NCBI RefSeq assembly: GCF_014137945.1
Contig: NZ_JACGWX010000002.1
Location: forward strand, 248,001 to 312,000
Reading direction: 5' to 3'
DNA: 64,000 nt
Source of the DNA: Microcella alkalica
GTDB taxonomy: Bacteria; Actinomycetota; Actinomycetes; Actinomycetales; Microbacteriaceae
Part shown: positions 35,173 to 44,153 of the stretch, one piece after another
How the letters are laid out: every line of letters starts with the position of its first letter
Numbering within the stretch: position 1 is the stretch's first letter
Made by a program: the position numbers and the translations under genes
Notes under the pieces: model-generated
Told to the model about the DNA's origin: nothing
Database searches by the model: none
What the model saw: only the letters and a program-made list of their open reading frames with translations

Positions 35173-35814
35173 ATGTCAGCCATCGAACTGAGCACGACGC
35201 TCCTCACCGCGTCCGCTCCCATCCGCAATGAACCCGTGCAGGCGCGCAGCACCGCGCGCCTCGCCGCCCTCCTCGATTCGGCCGCGGCCGTCATCGACGA
35301 GATCGGCTACGAGCGCCTCACGACCGCGATGGTCGCCGATCGCGCCGGCGCCTCCATCGGCACCGTCTACCGCTACTTCCCCGACCGGATCGCCGTCCTC
35401 CAGTCGCTCTCGGCCCGCAACTCCGAGCGACTGCTCGCCCGCCTCGCCGACGCACTGGCCGCCGACGGGCACGCGACGGCGACGGATGCCCTCCTCGCGG
35501 TCCTCGACGTCACGGTCGACCTCTTCCGCTCGGAGCCGGGCTACCGCTCGCTCCGCGTCGGCGACGTGCTCGATCTGCTCCCGCCGAGCGCGGATGAGAC
35601 GGCCAACGGTGTCGTCGCCCGAGCCGTCGCCGACGCTCTCGCGCGCCGCTACGCCCTGTCGCTCGGCGACAGCGACCGGCTCGCGATCTCCACGGCGCTC
35701 GAGATCATCGACGCGCTCGTCGCCCGCGCATTCGCGCGCCACGGCGACGGCGACCCCATCCTCCTCGACGAGGCCCGCCGCGTCGTCCGCGCGACGGTCG
35801 CCGGAGTGCTGTAG
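35173..35814 (+). CDS. TetR/AcrR family transcriptional regulator
   Basis: A 213-residue repressor-type protein. The helix-turn-helix region at about 36-75 shows AAVIDEIGYERLTTAMVADRAGASIGTVYRYFPDRIAVLQSL, the classic TetR pattern. The ligand-binding C-terminal domain is not close to any named member. About 25 extra N-terminal residues precede the domain. Start is ATG 35173. It lies between the divergent App1-like gene and the OpuC-type ABC operon. Which of these it controls is unclear; the palindromes at 35087-35105 favour its own promoter and the divergent gene. Confidence 0.92.
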   Translation: MSAIELSTTLLTASAPIRNEPVQARSTARLAALLDSAAAVIDEIGYERLTTAMVADRAGASIGTVYRYFPDRIAVLQSLSARNSERLLARLADALAADGHATATDALLAVLDVTVDLFRSEPGYRSLRVGDVLDLLPPSADETANGVVARAVADALARRYALSLGDSDRLAISTALEIIDALVARAFARHGDGDPILLDEARRVVRATVAGVL

Positions 35815-35836
35815 CCCGCGCCACCCGCAACCGATC

Positions 35837-35867
35837 GAGAGCCCCCGCCCCACCGGCGGGGGCTCTC
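35837..35867 (+). terminator. Terminator hairpin after tetR-like gene
   Basis: A perfect 13-bp stem (GAGAGCCCCCGCC and its complement) around CCACC, 22 bases after the stop, followed by GTCGTCTCC. Confidence 0.75.
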
Positions 35868-36021
35868 GTCGTCTCCGGGCGGCGTGGGCCGAGCATCCGC
35901 ATCTTCTGGATATGTGCCGGGAAAAGAGCACGATCGGGCACGTTCCGCACGATGCGGCTGTTTGACTGGGAGCACGCTGAGTGGCCCATCAGCGGCGATC
36001 GACATTGAGGAGTCGCGTTCT

Positions 36022-36846
36022 GTGATCGAGTTCCGCTCCATCTCCAAGACCTTCCCCGGCGGCACGACCGCCGTCGACGATTTCAGTCTTGTCATCCCCT
36101 CGCACAGGACGACGGTCTTCGTCGGCTCGAGCGGCTGCGGCAAGACGACCCTGCTGCGCATGATCAACCGCATGGTCGACGCCTCGAGCGGCGACCTCGA
36201 GATCGACGGCGAGAACGTCGCCCGCATCGATCCCGTTCGCCTGCGCCGCCGCATCGGCTACGTCATGCAGAACTCGGGCCTCCTGCCGCACCGCACCGTC
36301 ATCGACAACATCGCCACTGTGCCGCGCCTCAATGGCGTCGCGAGGACGGTTGCTCACGCCCGCGCCCTGCAGCTCATGGACACCGTCGGGCTCGACCGCC
36401 TGATGGCCGATCGCTACCCCTCCCAGCTCTCCGGCGGGCAGCAGCAGCGCGTCGGCGTCGCGCGCGGCCTCGCCGTCGATCCGAACATCCTGCTCATGGA
36501 CGAGCCCTTCGGCGCAGTCGACCCGATCGTGCGCGCCGAGCTGCAGCAGGAGCTCCTGCGCCTGCAGCGCGAGCTCGGCAAGACCGTCGTGTTCGTGACG
36601 CACGACATCGATGAGGCCTTCCTGCTCGGCGACCAGGTCGTCATCCTCGAGAAGGGCGCGCGCATCGCGCAGAAGGGCACGCCCGCGGAGATCCTCGCGA
36701 ACCCCGCAAGCGACTTCGTGGCGAGCTTCATCGGCGCCGATCGCGGCAAGCGCGCGCTGAGCATCCGCGAGATCGACGGGGCGCGCGTCGTCGTCGACGC
36801 CGACGGCACGGTCGCGGGCCGACTCGTGGAGGCGGGCCCGTCGTGA
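36022..36846 (+). CDS. Osmoprotectant (glycine betaine/proline/choline) ABC transporter ATP-binding protein
   Basis: A 274-residue ATPase of the OpuC/ProV type. Walker A is GSSGCGKTTLL, signature LSGGQQQRVGVARGL, Walker B NILLMDEPFGAVD, and the H-loop VTHDIDEA. The OpuCA-typical text SISKTFPGGTTAVDDFSLVI and YVMQNSGLLPHRTVIDNIATVP is clear. It lacks the tandem CBS domains of some OpuCA proteins. GTG 36022 follows GAGGAG with 9-base spacing. A TTGACT at 35962-35967 with GCCCAT 16 bases later is a weak promoter. It begins a four-gene operon with GTGA overlap to the next gene. Confidence 0.93.
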   Translation: MIEFRSISKTFPGGTTAVDDFSLVIPSHRTTVFVGSSGCGKTTLLRMINRMVDASSGDLEIDGENVARIDPVRLRRRIGYVMQNSGLLPHRTVIDNIATVPRLNGVARTVAHARALQLMDTVGLDRLMADRYPSQLSGGQQQRVGVARGLAVDPNILLMDEPFGAVDPIVRAELQQELLRLQRELGKTVVFVTHDIDEAFLLGDQVVILEKGARIAQKGTPAEILANPASDFVASFIGADRGKRALSIREIDGARVVVDADGTVAGRLVEAGPS

Positions 36847-37487
36847 CCTGGGCGATCGCCAACATCGAGCAGATCCTCGCGCTGTCGCTCGAGCACGTGC
36901 GGCTGAGCATCCTGCCGATCGTGCTCGGCTTCGTCATCGCCATCCCGCTCGGCTGGGTCGCCCACCGCTTCCAGCTCACGCGCGGTCTGATCCTGACGCT
37001 CGTCGGTCTGCTCTACACGATCCCCTCGCTCGCGCTGTTCGTCATCCTCCCGCCCCTGCTCGGCCTGCCCTTCCTGAGCGAGGCGAACGTCCTCATCGCG
37101 CTGACCATCTACGCGGTCGCGATCATGGCCCGATCGACGGCGGATGCTCTCGCGAGCGTCGATCGCGACATCCAGCAGGCCGCCACGGCCATGGGGTACT
37201 CCTCCTGGCGGCGGTTCTGGGCCGTCGACTTCCCCCTCGCGGGGCCGGTCCTCCTCGCGGGGCTCCGCGTCGTCGCCGTGAGCACGGTGAGCCTCCTCAC
37301 GGTCGGCGTCGTCGTCGGCGTCGACAGCCTCGGCTACCTGTTCACGAACGGCTCGCAGCGGGGCATCATCGAATCGGTGCTCGCGGGCGTCGTCGCGACC
37401 GTCGTGATCGCGCTGCTGTTCGACCGCATCCTCGCCCTCATCGGCGCGTGGCTCATGCCGTGGACGCGCGTGAAGGGGGCATCGTGA
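36843..37487 (+). CDS. Osmoprotectant ABC transporter permease (OpuCB-like)
   Basis: A 214-residue inner-membrane permease with about five helices. The EAA-type loop is DIQQAATAMGYSSWRRFWAVDFPLAGPVLLAGLR. TIPSLALFVILPPLLG is a hallmark of the OpuCB/OpuCD family. GTG at 36843 overlaps the ATPase stop. The second permease overlaps its end, so the two form the heterodimer through which osmolyte passes. Confidence 0.92.
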   Translation: MTWAIANIEQILALSLEHVRLSILPIVLGFVIAIPLGWVAHRFQLTRGLILTLVGLLYTIPSLALFVILPPLLGLPFLSEANVLIALTIYAVAIMARSTADALASVDRDIQQAATAMGYSSWRRFWAVDFPLAGPVLLAGLRVVAVSTVSLLTVGVVVGVDSLGYLFTNGSQRGIIESVLAGVVATVVIALLFDRILALIGAWLMPWTRVKGAS

Positions 37488-38221
37488 ACCTCTTCCTCGA
37501 GGCGATCGCCTGGATCCTCGAGCCCGCCAACTGGCAGGGCCAGCGGTCGATCCCCGTCCGCATCGGCGAGCACCTGTTCTACACGGTCCTCGCCGTGCTC
37601 GCCGCGTCGATCATCGCGATCCCGCTCGGCTGGCTCATCGGGCACACCGGGAAGGGCCGCGAGATCGCGGTCGGCATCTCGGGCGCCGCGCGCGCCCTGC
37701 CGTCGTTCGGCCTGCTCTTCCTCTTCGTCATGATCGCGGGCGTGCTCCTGCGCGGGCCGTCGGCCGTGCTCGTGCTCGTCCTGCTCGCGATCCCGCCGAT
37801 CCTCGCGGGCGCCTACGCGGGCCTTGAGGTCATCGACCGCCGCGTCATCGACGCCGCGCGCGCGATGGGCATGACCGAGTGGCAGATCCTGTGGCGCGTC
37901 GAGGTGCCGCTCGGGCTCCCGCTGCTCATGGGCGGGCTGCGCAGCGGCACCCTGCAGGTCGTCGCGACGGCCGTGCTCGCGGCGTTCGTCAACCTCGGCG
38001 GGCTCGGCCTGCCGATCGTCGAGGGCATCGCGCTGCGCGACTACGACCGCATGCTCGGCGCGGCGATCCTCATCATCGCCCTCGCCCTCCTGCTCGACGC
38101 GCTGTTCGCGGTGCTCGAGCGCTACGCGGTGCCGCGCGGCGTGCGCGCGCGCCGCGCCCCAGAGCTCCGCACGACGGCCCCGCGCCGACGCGCGGCGGCG
38201 GGAACCCCCGCCACCACCTGA
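37484..38221 (+). CDS. Osmoprotectant ABC transporter permease (OpuCD-like)
   Basis: A 245-residue permease paired with the previous one. RIGEHLFYTVLAVLAASIIAIPLGWLIGHTGKG and RALPSFGLLFLFVMIAG are family motifs, and the EAA loop is VIDAARAMGMTEWQILWRVEVPLGLPLLMGGLR. An Arg/Ala-rich tail of about 25 residues extends past the last helix. GTG 37484 overlaps the previous stop (GTGA). Confidence 0.92.
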   Translation: MNLFLEAIAWILEPANWQGQRSIPVRIGEHLFYTVLAVLAASIIAIPLGWLIGHTGKGREIAVGISGAARALPSFGLLFLFVMIAGVLLRGPSAVLVLVLLAIPPILAGAYAGLEVIDRRVIDAARAMGMTEWQILWRVEVPLGLPLLMGGLRSGTLQVVATAVLAAFVNLGGLGLPIVEGIALRDYDRMLGAAILIIALALLLDALFAVLERYAVPRGVRARRAPELRTTAPRRRAAAGTPATT

Positions 38222-38237
38222 GAGAAAGAAGATCGTG

Positions 38238-39155
38238 ATGTTCACAGCAAGGAACAAGGGCCGGATCGCGATGACCGCGACCGTGGTCGGGGCGGCATTG
38301 GCCCTGGCAGGGTGCGCGTCGGGTGATCCGCTGGAGCCCGGCACCGACCCGGATGCGGGGGGCTCGAGCGAGACGATCGTCATCGGCTCGCAGGCCTACT
38401 ACTCCAACGAGATCATCGCCGAGATCTACGCCCAGGCCCTCGAGGAGGCCGGGTTCGAGGTCGAGCGCAACTTCAACATCGGCCAGCGCGACGCGTACAT
38501 CCCCGCGATCGAGGCGGGCGAGGTCGACCTGTTCCCCGAGTACACGGGCAACCTCCTGCAGTTCTACGTCCCCGACACCGCGGCCACGGCCGAGGACGAG
38601 GTTTACGAGGAGCTCCAGGGCGCACTGCCCGAGGGCCTGCAGGTGCTTGATCAGTCGTCCGCGACGGACCAGGACAGCTACAACGTCACCGCCGAGTTCG
38701 CCGAGGCCAACGGTCTCGAGTCGATCGCCGACCTCGCGGGCGTCGAGGGCCTTATCCTCGGCGGCAACCCCGAGCTCGCCGAGCGCCCCTACGGCCCCGC
38801 GGGCCTCGACGAGGTCTACGGCGTGACGGTCGAGTTCCAGGCCACGGGCGAGACGACCGTCGAGTCGCTCCTCGAGGGCGTCGTGAACATCGCCAACGTC
38901 TACAGCGCCGACCCGCGCATCGGCGAGAACGACCTCGTGACCCTCGCCGACCCCGAGGGCCTGTTCCTGGCCTCGAACGTCGTGCCGGTCGCGAGCGCCG
39001 ATCTGTCGCAGGACGCGATCGACGTCATCAACGAGGTCAGCGCCGCGCTGACCCCCGAAGGACTCGTCGGCCTCAACGTCCAGAGCACGGTCGACCAGCT
39101 GTCGGCCGCCGAGATCGCGGAGGGCTGGCTCGAGGAGAACGGCTTCCTCGGCTAG
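38238..39155 (+). CDS. Osmoprotectant ABC transporter substrate-binding lipoprotein (OpuCC-like)
   Basis: A 305-residue lipoprotein. The signal ends in LALAGC, so the protein is lipidated at about Cys22. The OpuAC fold follows, with IVIGSQAYYSNEIIAEIYAQALEEAGFEVERNFNIGQRDAYIPAIEAGEVDLFPEYTGNLL, very typical of the choline/betaine OpuCC group. It captures the osmolyte for the two permeases. ATG 38238 comes after a GTG in frame three bases upstream; GAGAGAAAGAAG is the ribosome site. Hairpin 39177-39208 ends the operon. Confidence 0.94.
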   Translation: MFTARNKGRIAMTATVVGAALALAGCASGDPLEPGTDPDAGGSSETIVIGSQAYYSNEIIAEIYAQALEEAGFEVERNFNIGQRDAYIPAIEAGEVDLFPEYTGNLLQFYVPDTAATAEDEVYEELQGALPEGLQVLDQSSATDQDSYNVTAEFAEANGLESIADLAGVEGLILGGNPELAERPYGPAGLDEVYGVTVEFQATGETTVESLLEGVVNIANVYSADPRIGENDLVTLADPEGLFLASNVVPVASADLSQDAIDVINEVSAALTPEGLVGLNVQSTVDQLSAAEIAEGWLEENGFLG

Positions 39156-39176
39156 TCGCCACGGCATCCCACGCCC

Positions 39177-39208
39177 GACGGGGGCGGAGCGCGCGCTCCG
39201 CCCCCGTC
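39177..39208. terminator. Bidirectional terminator between opuC-like operon and DedA gene
   Basis: A perfect 14-bp stem GACGGGGGCGGAGC/GCTCCGCCCCCGTC around GCGC, placed between two convergent stops (39155 and 39216). It can serve both strands. Confidence 0.85.
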
Positions 39209-39215
39209 GTCGCGC

Positions 39216-39887
39216 TCAGTCCTCGCGCGTGCGGGCGTCGCCGTCGCCGGGGCGCGCCATGAATCGCGCCGAGTAGCGGTCGAGCAGCTTCTTCACGAGC
39301 CACACGACGGCGAGGAAGGCGAGGATGATGCCGACGAACAGGTAGGCGGCCCAGCTGACCTGGCCATCGAGCTCGCGGTACGTGCCCGCAGCGGCAGACC
39401 CCACGGAGACGTAGAGGAACGACCAGATCGTCGACGCGGCCGCGAGCCACAGGATGAAGGTGCGGTAGCGCAGCGTGCTCATGCCCACGGTGAGCGGTGT
39501 GAGCGAGTGCAGCACGGGGAGGAAGCGCGAGGTGAAGACCGCGATGCCGCCGCGGTGATCCAGGAAGTTCTCGGCGCGCACCCAGTGCTTCTCGCCGATC
39601 AGTCGACCCACCCGCGAGGCTCGGAGCCACGGGCCGATCGTGCGGCCGATCCAGAATCCGATCGAGCCCCCTCCGAGCGCTCCGACGATGCACGTGACGA
39701 CGAGAGCGAAGTACTCGGCGGGGGAGCCGACGGCGGTCGCCGCGACGAGCACGACCGTGTCGCCCGGAACGACGAGACCGACGAGAACGCTCGTCTCGAG
39801 CATGATGAACAGACCGGCGAGGAGGGTCCGCACCACCGGGTCGACCTCCTGGACGGTGTCGAGCAGGCCGTCGAGGATGTCGTTCAC
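39216..39887 (-). CDS. DedA family membrane protein
   Basis: A 223-residue SNARE-associated/DedA protein with about five helices. Signatures are FIMLETSVLVGLVVPGDTVVLVAA, GALGGGSIGFWIGRTIGPWLRAS and HRGGIAVFTSRFLPVLHSLTPLTVGMSTLRYRTFILW. DedA/DTT proteins flip undecaprenyl phosphate or phosphatidylethanolamine; which applies here is not known. The ATG at 39887 is the first in frame. It is divergent from cydA. Confidence 0.93.
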   Translation of the reverse strand: MNDILDGLLDTVQEVDPVVRTLLAGLFIMLETSVLVGLVVPGDTVVLVAATAVGSPAEYFALVVTCIVGALGGGSIGFWIGRTIGPWLRASRVGRLIGEKHWVRAENFLDHRGGIAVFTSRFLPVLHSLTPLTVGMSTLRYRTFILWLAAASTIWSFLYVSVGSAAAGTYRELDGQVSWAAYLFVGIILAFLAVVWLVKKLLDRYSARFMARPGDGDARTRED

Positions 39888-40030
39888 GTGCGCGAGCCTA
39901 CCGACGCGAGCCCGGTGGGCGCTGAGGAACGCCTCGGGATTCGGGACCTTCGGCCCCTGCCGACCCCGAGTGCCGATTCCTAGGGTGGAAGGGAACCCAC
40001 CCCACCCCGACGCAAGGCGGTCCGTCTCCC

Positions 40031-41437
40031 GTGCTCGACTGGCTCGATCCGCTCGCCCTCGCCCGCTGGCAGTTCGGTCTCACGACTCTTTACCACTTCC
40101 TGTTCGTCCCGCTCACGATCGGCATGGCGTTCCTCGTGGCGATCCTGCAGACCGCGTGGGTGCGCACGGGGAAGCTGAAGTACCTGCACCTGACGCGGCT
40201 CTTCGGCCGCATCTTCCTCATCAACTTCGCCATGGGCGTCGTGACGGGGATCGTGCAGGAGTTCCAGTTCGGCATGAACTGGAGCGACTACTCGCGCTTC
40301 GTCGGCGACGTCTTCGGCGCCCCGCTCGCGATGGAGGGCCTGCTCGCGTTCTTCCTCGAGGCGACCTTCATCGGGCTGTGGATCTTCGGCTGGGACAAGC
40401 TGCCGGCGAAGCTGCACCTCGCGTCGATCTGGATCGTGTCGATCTCGACGATGCTTTCGGCGTACTTCATCCTCGCCGCGAACGCCTTCATGCAGAACCC
40501 CGTCGGCTTCACGATCAACGAGGAGCGCGGCCGCGCCGAGCTCACTGACATCGTCGCGGTGCTGACGAACCCGGTCGTCGTCGCGTCGTTCCCGCACACG
40601 ATCTTCGCCTCGATCATGTTCGCGGCCGTCGTCGTCGTGGCGGTTGCCGCGTATCACCTCGCCAGGGGCCAGTACGACGAGACGATGCGCACCGCCCTGA
40701 AGTTCGGCGGCATCACGAACCTCGTCGCCTTCGCCGGAGTCGCGTTCAGCGGCGACCAGCTGAGCCTCGTGATGGTCGCGACCCAGCCTATGAAGATGGC
40801 GGCGGCCGAGGCGCTCTACGAGACAGCGGGTCCTGCGAGCTTCTCGATCTTCTCGCTCGGCACCCCCGACGGCTCGAGCGAGATCTTCTCCATCCGCGTC
40901 CCGTACCTGCTCTCGCTGCTGTCGACGCACACGCTCACGGGCGAGGTCGAGGGCATCAACGACCTGCAGGCGCAGTACGTCGAGCAGTTCGGCCCCGGCG
41001 ACTACACGCCCATCATCTGGGTCACCTACTGGTCGTTCCGCTGGATGATCGGGCTCGGCTCGCTCGCGGCCCTCATCTCGGCCGTCGGCCTCTGGCTCAC
41101 CCGCGGCGGCCGCACGCCCGCCGGCTGGGCGTGGAAGGTCGCCATCTGGGCCGCTCCTCTGCCGATGATCGCGAGCCTCGTCGGCTGGATCTTCACCGAG
41201 ATGGGTCGCCAGCCGTGGCTCGTGTTCGGCCTCATGAAGACGGAGGACGGCGTATCGCCGAACGTCACTGGGCTCGAGGTGCTCATCTCGCTCGTGGTCT
41301 TCACGATCCTCTACGGCGCGCTCGCCGTCGTCGAGTTCAAGCTCATCGTGAAGGCGGCGATCGAGGGGCCGAAGGAGTGGGAGAACCACGCCGACGCGGA
41401 CGACATCGACCACGCCAAGCTCGCCACGGTCTACTAG
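40031..41437 (+). CDS. cydA: Cytochrome bd ubiquinol/menaquinol oxidase subunit I
   Basis: A 468-residue membrane subunit that binds hemes b558, b595 and d and oxidises menaquinol with oxygen. The N-terminus LALARWQFGLTTLYHFLFVPLTIG carries a heme ligand His at about 22. GRIFLINFAMGVVTGIVQEFQFGMNWSDYSRFVGDVFGAPLAMEGLLAFFLE is the highly conserved core, and GRQPW near the end is another landmark. The Q loop is of the short type. GTG 40031 is the first start; upstream a TAGGGT (39981-39986) may be a -10. It begins the operon cydABDC. Confidence 0.97.
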   Translation: MLDWLDPLALARWQFGLTTLYHFLFVPLTIGMAFLVAILQTAWVRTGKLKYLHLTRLFGRIFLINFAMGVVTGIVQEFQFGMNWSDYSRFVGDVFGAPLAMEGLLAFFLEATFIGLWIFGWDKLPAKLHLASIWIVSISTMLSAYFILAANAFMQNPVGFTINEERGRAELTDIVAVLTNPVVVASFPHTIFASIMFAAVVVVAVAAYHLARGQYDETMRTALKFGGITNLVAFAGVAFSGDQLSLVMVATQPMKMAAAEALYETAGPASFSIFSLGTPDGSSEIFSIRVPYLLSLLSTHTLTGEVEGINDLQAQYVEQFGPGDYTPIIWVTYWSFRWMIGLGSLAALISAVGLWLTRGGRTPAGWAWKVAIWAAPLPMIASLVGWIFTEMGRQPWLVFGLMKTEDGVSPNVTGLEVLISLVVFTILYGALAVVEFKLIVKAAIEGPKEWENHADADDIDHAKLATVY

Positions 41438-41445
41438 GAGCACCC

Positions 41446-42465
41446 ATGGATCTCGCCACCCTCTGGTTCCTCATCGTCGGGTTCTTCTTCATCGGGTACT
41501 TCGTGCTCGACGGCTTCGACTTCGGCGTCGGCATGTCGCTGCCCTTCCTCGGCAAGGACGACACCGACCGGCGCCAGATCATCAACACGATCGGCCCGGT
41601 GTGGGATCTCAACGAGACCTGGCTCATCGTCGCCGGCGCCGCGCTCTTCGCGGCCTTCCCGTACTGGTACGCCACGCTGTTCAGCGGCTTCTACCTCGCC
41701 CTCCTGCTGATCCTCGTGGCCCTCATCCTCCGCGGGGTGTCGTTCGAGTACCGGCACCAGGGCCGCAGCCCCGAGTGGTCGGCCGCCTTCGATCGGATGA
41801 TCGTGATCGGCTCCGCCGTGCCCGCCCTGCTGTGGGGCGTCGCCTTCGCGAACATCGTTCAGGGCACCCCGATCGACGAGGCAGGCAACTTCACCGGCAC
41901 CCTGTTCACGCTCCTCAACCCCTATGGACTCCTCGGCGGCCTCACCACGCTTCTGCTGTTCTTCACGCACGGCGTCCAGTTCGTCGCCCTCAAGACCGAC
42001 GGCGAGCTGCGCGAGCGCGCTCGCGCTCTCGCCTCCCGTGCGGGCGTCGCGACGATCGTCGTCGCGGCGGTGTTCCTCGCCTGGACGGTGCTCGCCCATC
42101 TCGACGCTCCCCACGCCATGCTCATCGCCGCACTCGCCGCGGCCGCCGCGCTGACGCTCGTCGGGGCGACGGTCGCGAACCGCGCGGGCCGCGAGGGCTG
42201 GGCGTTCGGCCTCTCGGCCGCCACGACCGTCTTCGCGGTATCGACGATCCTCGCCGCGATGTTCCCGAACGTCATGCCCTCGACGATCGACCCGGCGTAC
42301 AGCCTCACGATCGAGAACGCATCGAGCACCGAGTACACGCTGCAGGTCATGACGTGGGTGGCGGTGTTCATGATCCCGCTCGTGCTGCTCTACCAGGGCT
42401 GGACGTACTGGGTCTTCCGCAAGCGCGTCACCCGCGCATCCATCCCGGTGGGGGCGGCGCACTGA
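41446..42465 (+). CDS. cydB: Cytochrome bd oxidase subunit II
   Basis: A 339-residue partner subunit. It begins MDLATLWFLIVGFFFIGYFVLDGFDFGVGM, the family signature, and includes GPVWDLNETWLIVAGAALFAAFPYWYA and THGVQFVALKTDGELRERAR. It starts 8 bases after cydA with AGGAGCACCC as ribosome site. The stop overlaps the CTG start of cydD. Confidence 0.97.
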   Translation: MDLATLWFLIVGFFFIGYFVLDGFDFGVGMSLPFLGKDDTDRRQIINTIGPVWDLNETWLIVAGAALFAAFPYWYATLFSGFYLALLLILVALILRGVSFEYRHQGRSPEWSAAFDRMIVIGSAVPALLWGVAFANIVQGTPIDEAGNFTGTLFTLLNPYGLLGGLTTLLLFFTHGVQFVALKTDGELRERARALASRAGVATIVVAAVFLAWTVLAHLDAPHAMLIAALAAAAALTLVGATVANRAGREGWAFGLSAATTVFAVSTILAAMFPNVMPSTIDPAYSLTIENASSTEYTLQVMTWVAVFMIPLVLLYQGWTYWVFRKRVTRASIPVGAAH

Positions 42466-44153
42466 AGCCCCTCGACCCCCGCCTGCTGCGCACCGCCTCG
42501 GCCGCCCTCACGCTCCTCGCGCTCGGTTCGGCCGTCGGCGCCGCGCACGTGGCGAGCATCGTCGCGTTCTGCTGGTTCGCCGCGAGCAGCATTGCGGCGG
42601 TCATCGAGGGCGCGCCCCTCGATTCGCTCGGGATGCTCGTGGCGGCGACCGCCGCATCCGTCGTCGCCAGGGCGCTCACGCAGGCCGCGCTCGACGGACT
42701 CGCCGCCCGCGGCGCCGCCCGGGTGAAGAGCCAGCTGCGTCGGCGCGCGATCGAGGCGATCGACCGCGGCGGTTCGGCCTCGCTCGGCTCCCGCTCGAGC
42801 GCGTCGCTCGCGACGGTGATCGGCCCGGGCCTCGATGCGATGGACGGATACGTCGGGCTGTACCTGCCTCAGCTGATCCTCACGGCGGTCGCGACGCCGA
42901 TCGTCGTGGGCGTGCTGCTGCTCGCCGACCCCGCGACGGGCATCGCCGTGATGGTCACCCTCCCGCTCATCCCCGTGTTCATGGTGCTCATCGGGTGGGC
43001 GACGCAGGCTATGCAGCGCTCCCAGTGGGAGGCGCTGCAGTCGCTCTCGCAGGGCTTCCTCGAGGTCGTGCGAGGCCTGTCGACCCTCACGATCTTCGGG
43101 CGCCAGCACCGGCAGACGACCCGCATCGAGGCCGTCACCGACGCCTACCGCACTCGCACCATGAAGGTCCTCCGGGTGTCGTTCCTGTCGAGCTTCGCGC
43201 TCGAGCTCGCCGCGAGCCTCTCGGTCGCGGTCGTCGCGGTGTCGGTCGGCGTGCGCCTGATCGACGGCGCCATCCCGTTCGCGCTCGGGCTCTTCGTGCT
43301 CATCCTCACTCCCGAGGCCTACCTTCCGCTGCGGCTCGTCGGGGCTCGGTATCACGCGGCGGCGGACGGCATCGCGGCCTCGGACGACGTGCTCGACCTC
43401 ATCGCGACCGGTGCGGATGCCCGCCTCGCTCGGGCGGCCCCGCCCGCCCCCGAGACGCCCCGCGACGGCGAGGCGTACGATGTCGCCCTCGCGCTCCGGG
43501 GCGTGACCGTCGAGCGCGCCGGCCGCGCGGTCGTCTCCGGTCTCGACGCGTCCTGGCGGCACGGCTCAGTCGTCGCGATCACCGGGCCGAGCGGCACGGG
43601 CAAGTCGACGCTCGTCGCCGCCATCCTCGGCTTCGTCCCCGCGGGGGGGCGCGTGCTCCTCGCGGGCCGCGCCGTGCCGGCCGACGAGCGTCTGACGCGC
43701 ATCGCCTGGGCGGGGCAGACCCCCGAGCTCACGTCCGGGTCGCTCGAGGAGGTCGTGACGCTCGGCTCTGAGCATCCCGATCCTGCGCTCGTCGCTCGCG
43801 CGCTCGCGCTCGCAGGCACCCTCGATGTGCCCCTCACGACCGTCCTCGGGCCGGCGGGGCAGGGGCTCTCGGGTGGCCAGGCGCAGCGCGTGGCCATCGC
43901 GCGCGCCGTCTACCGCGCGCTCGAGCGCGATCTCGGCACGATCGTGCTCGACGAGCCGACCTCCGCCCTCGACGCCGAGGCGGAGGAGCGCGTCGTGCGC
44001 GGGCTCCGGACGCTCGCGGGAGAGGGCCGGCTCGTCGTCGTCGTCACTCACCGGCCCGCGCTCGTCGCGGCCGCCGACGTCGTCCTCGACCTCGGTTCGG
44101 CGTCCGCGCGCGCTCGCCTCGAGGCACGAGGCCCTGAGGTGGTCGCGCGATGA
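42462..44153 (+). CDS. cydD: Thiol reductant ABC exporter subunit CydD
   Basis: A 563-residue ABC half-exporter with six helices, then ATPase: Walker A GPSGTGKSTL, signature LSGGQAQRVAIARAV, Walker B TIVLDEPTSALD, H-loop THRP. With CydC it exports glutathione/cysteine-like thiols or heme and is needed to assemble cytochrome bd. The family begins MKPLDPRLLR, and here the matching codons begin CTG AAG CCC, overlapping the cydB stop (CTGA). No ATG, GTG or TTG lies near in this frame; the next GTG at about 42549 would cut the first helix. So a CTG start at 42462 is proposed. Confidence 0.92.
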   Translation: MKPLDPRLLRTASAALTLLALGSAVGAAHVASIVAFCWFAASSIAAVIEGAPLDSLGMLVAATAASVVARALTQAALDGLAARGAARVKSQLRRRAIEAIDRGGSASLGSRSSASLATVIGPGLDAMDGYVGLYLPQLILTAVATPIVVGVLLLADPATGIAVMVTLPLIPVFMVLIGWATQAMQRSQWEALQSLSQGFLEVVRGLSTLTIFGRQHRQTTRIEAVTDAYRTRTMKVLRVSFLSSFALELAASLSVAVVAVSVGVRLIDGAIPFALGLFVLILTPEAYLPLRLVGARYHAAADGIAASDDVLDLIATGADARLARAAPPAPETPRDGEAYDVALALRGVTVERAGRAVVSGLDASWRHGSVVAITGPSGTGKSTLVAAILGFVPAGGRVLLAGRAVPADERLTRIAWAGQTPELTSGSLEEVVTLGSEHPDPALVARALALAGTLDVPLTTVLGPAGQGLSGGQAQRVAIARAVYRALERDLGTIVLDEPTSALDAEAEERVVRGLRTLAGEGRLVVVVTHRPALVAAADVVLDLGSASARARLEARGPEVVAR

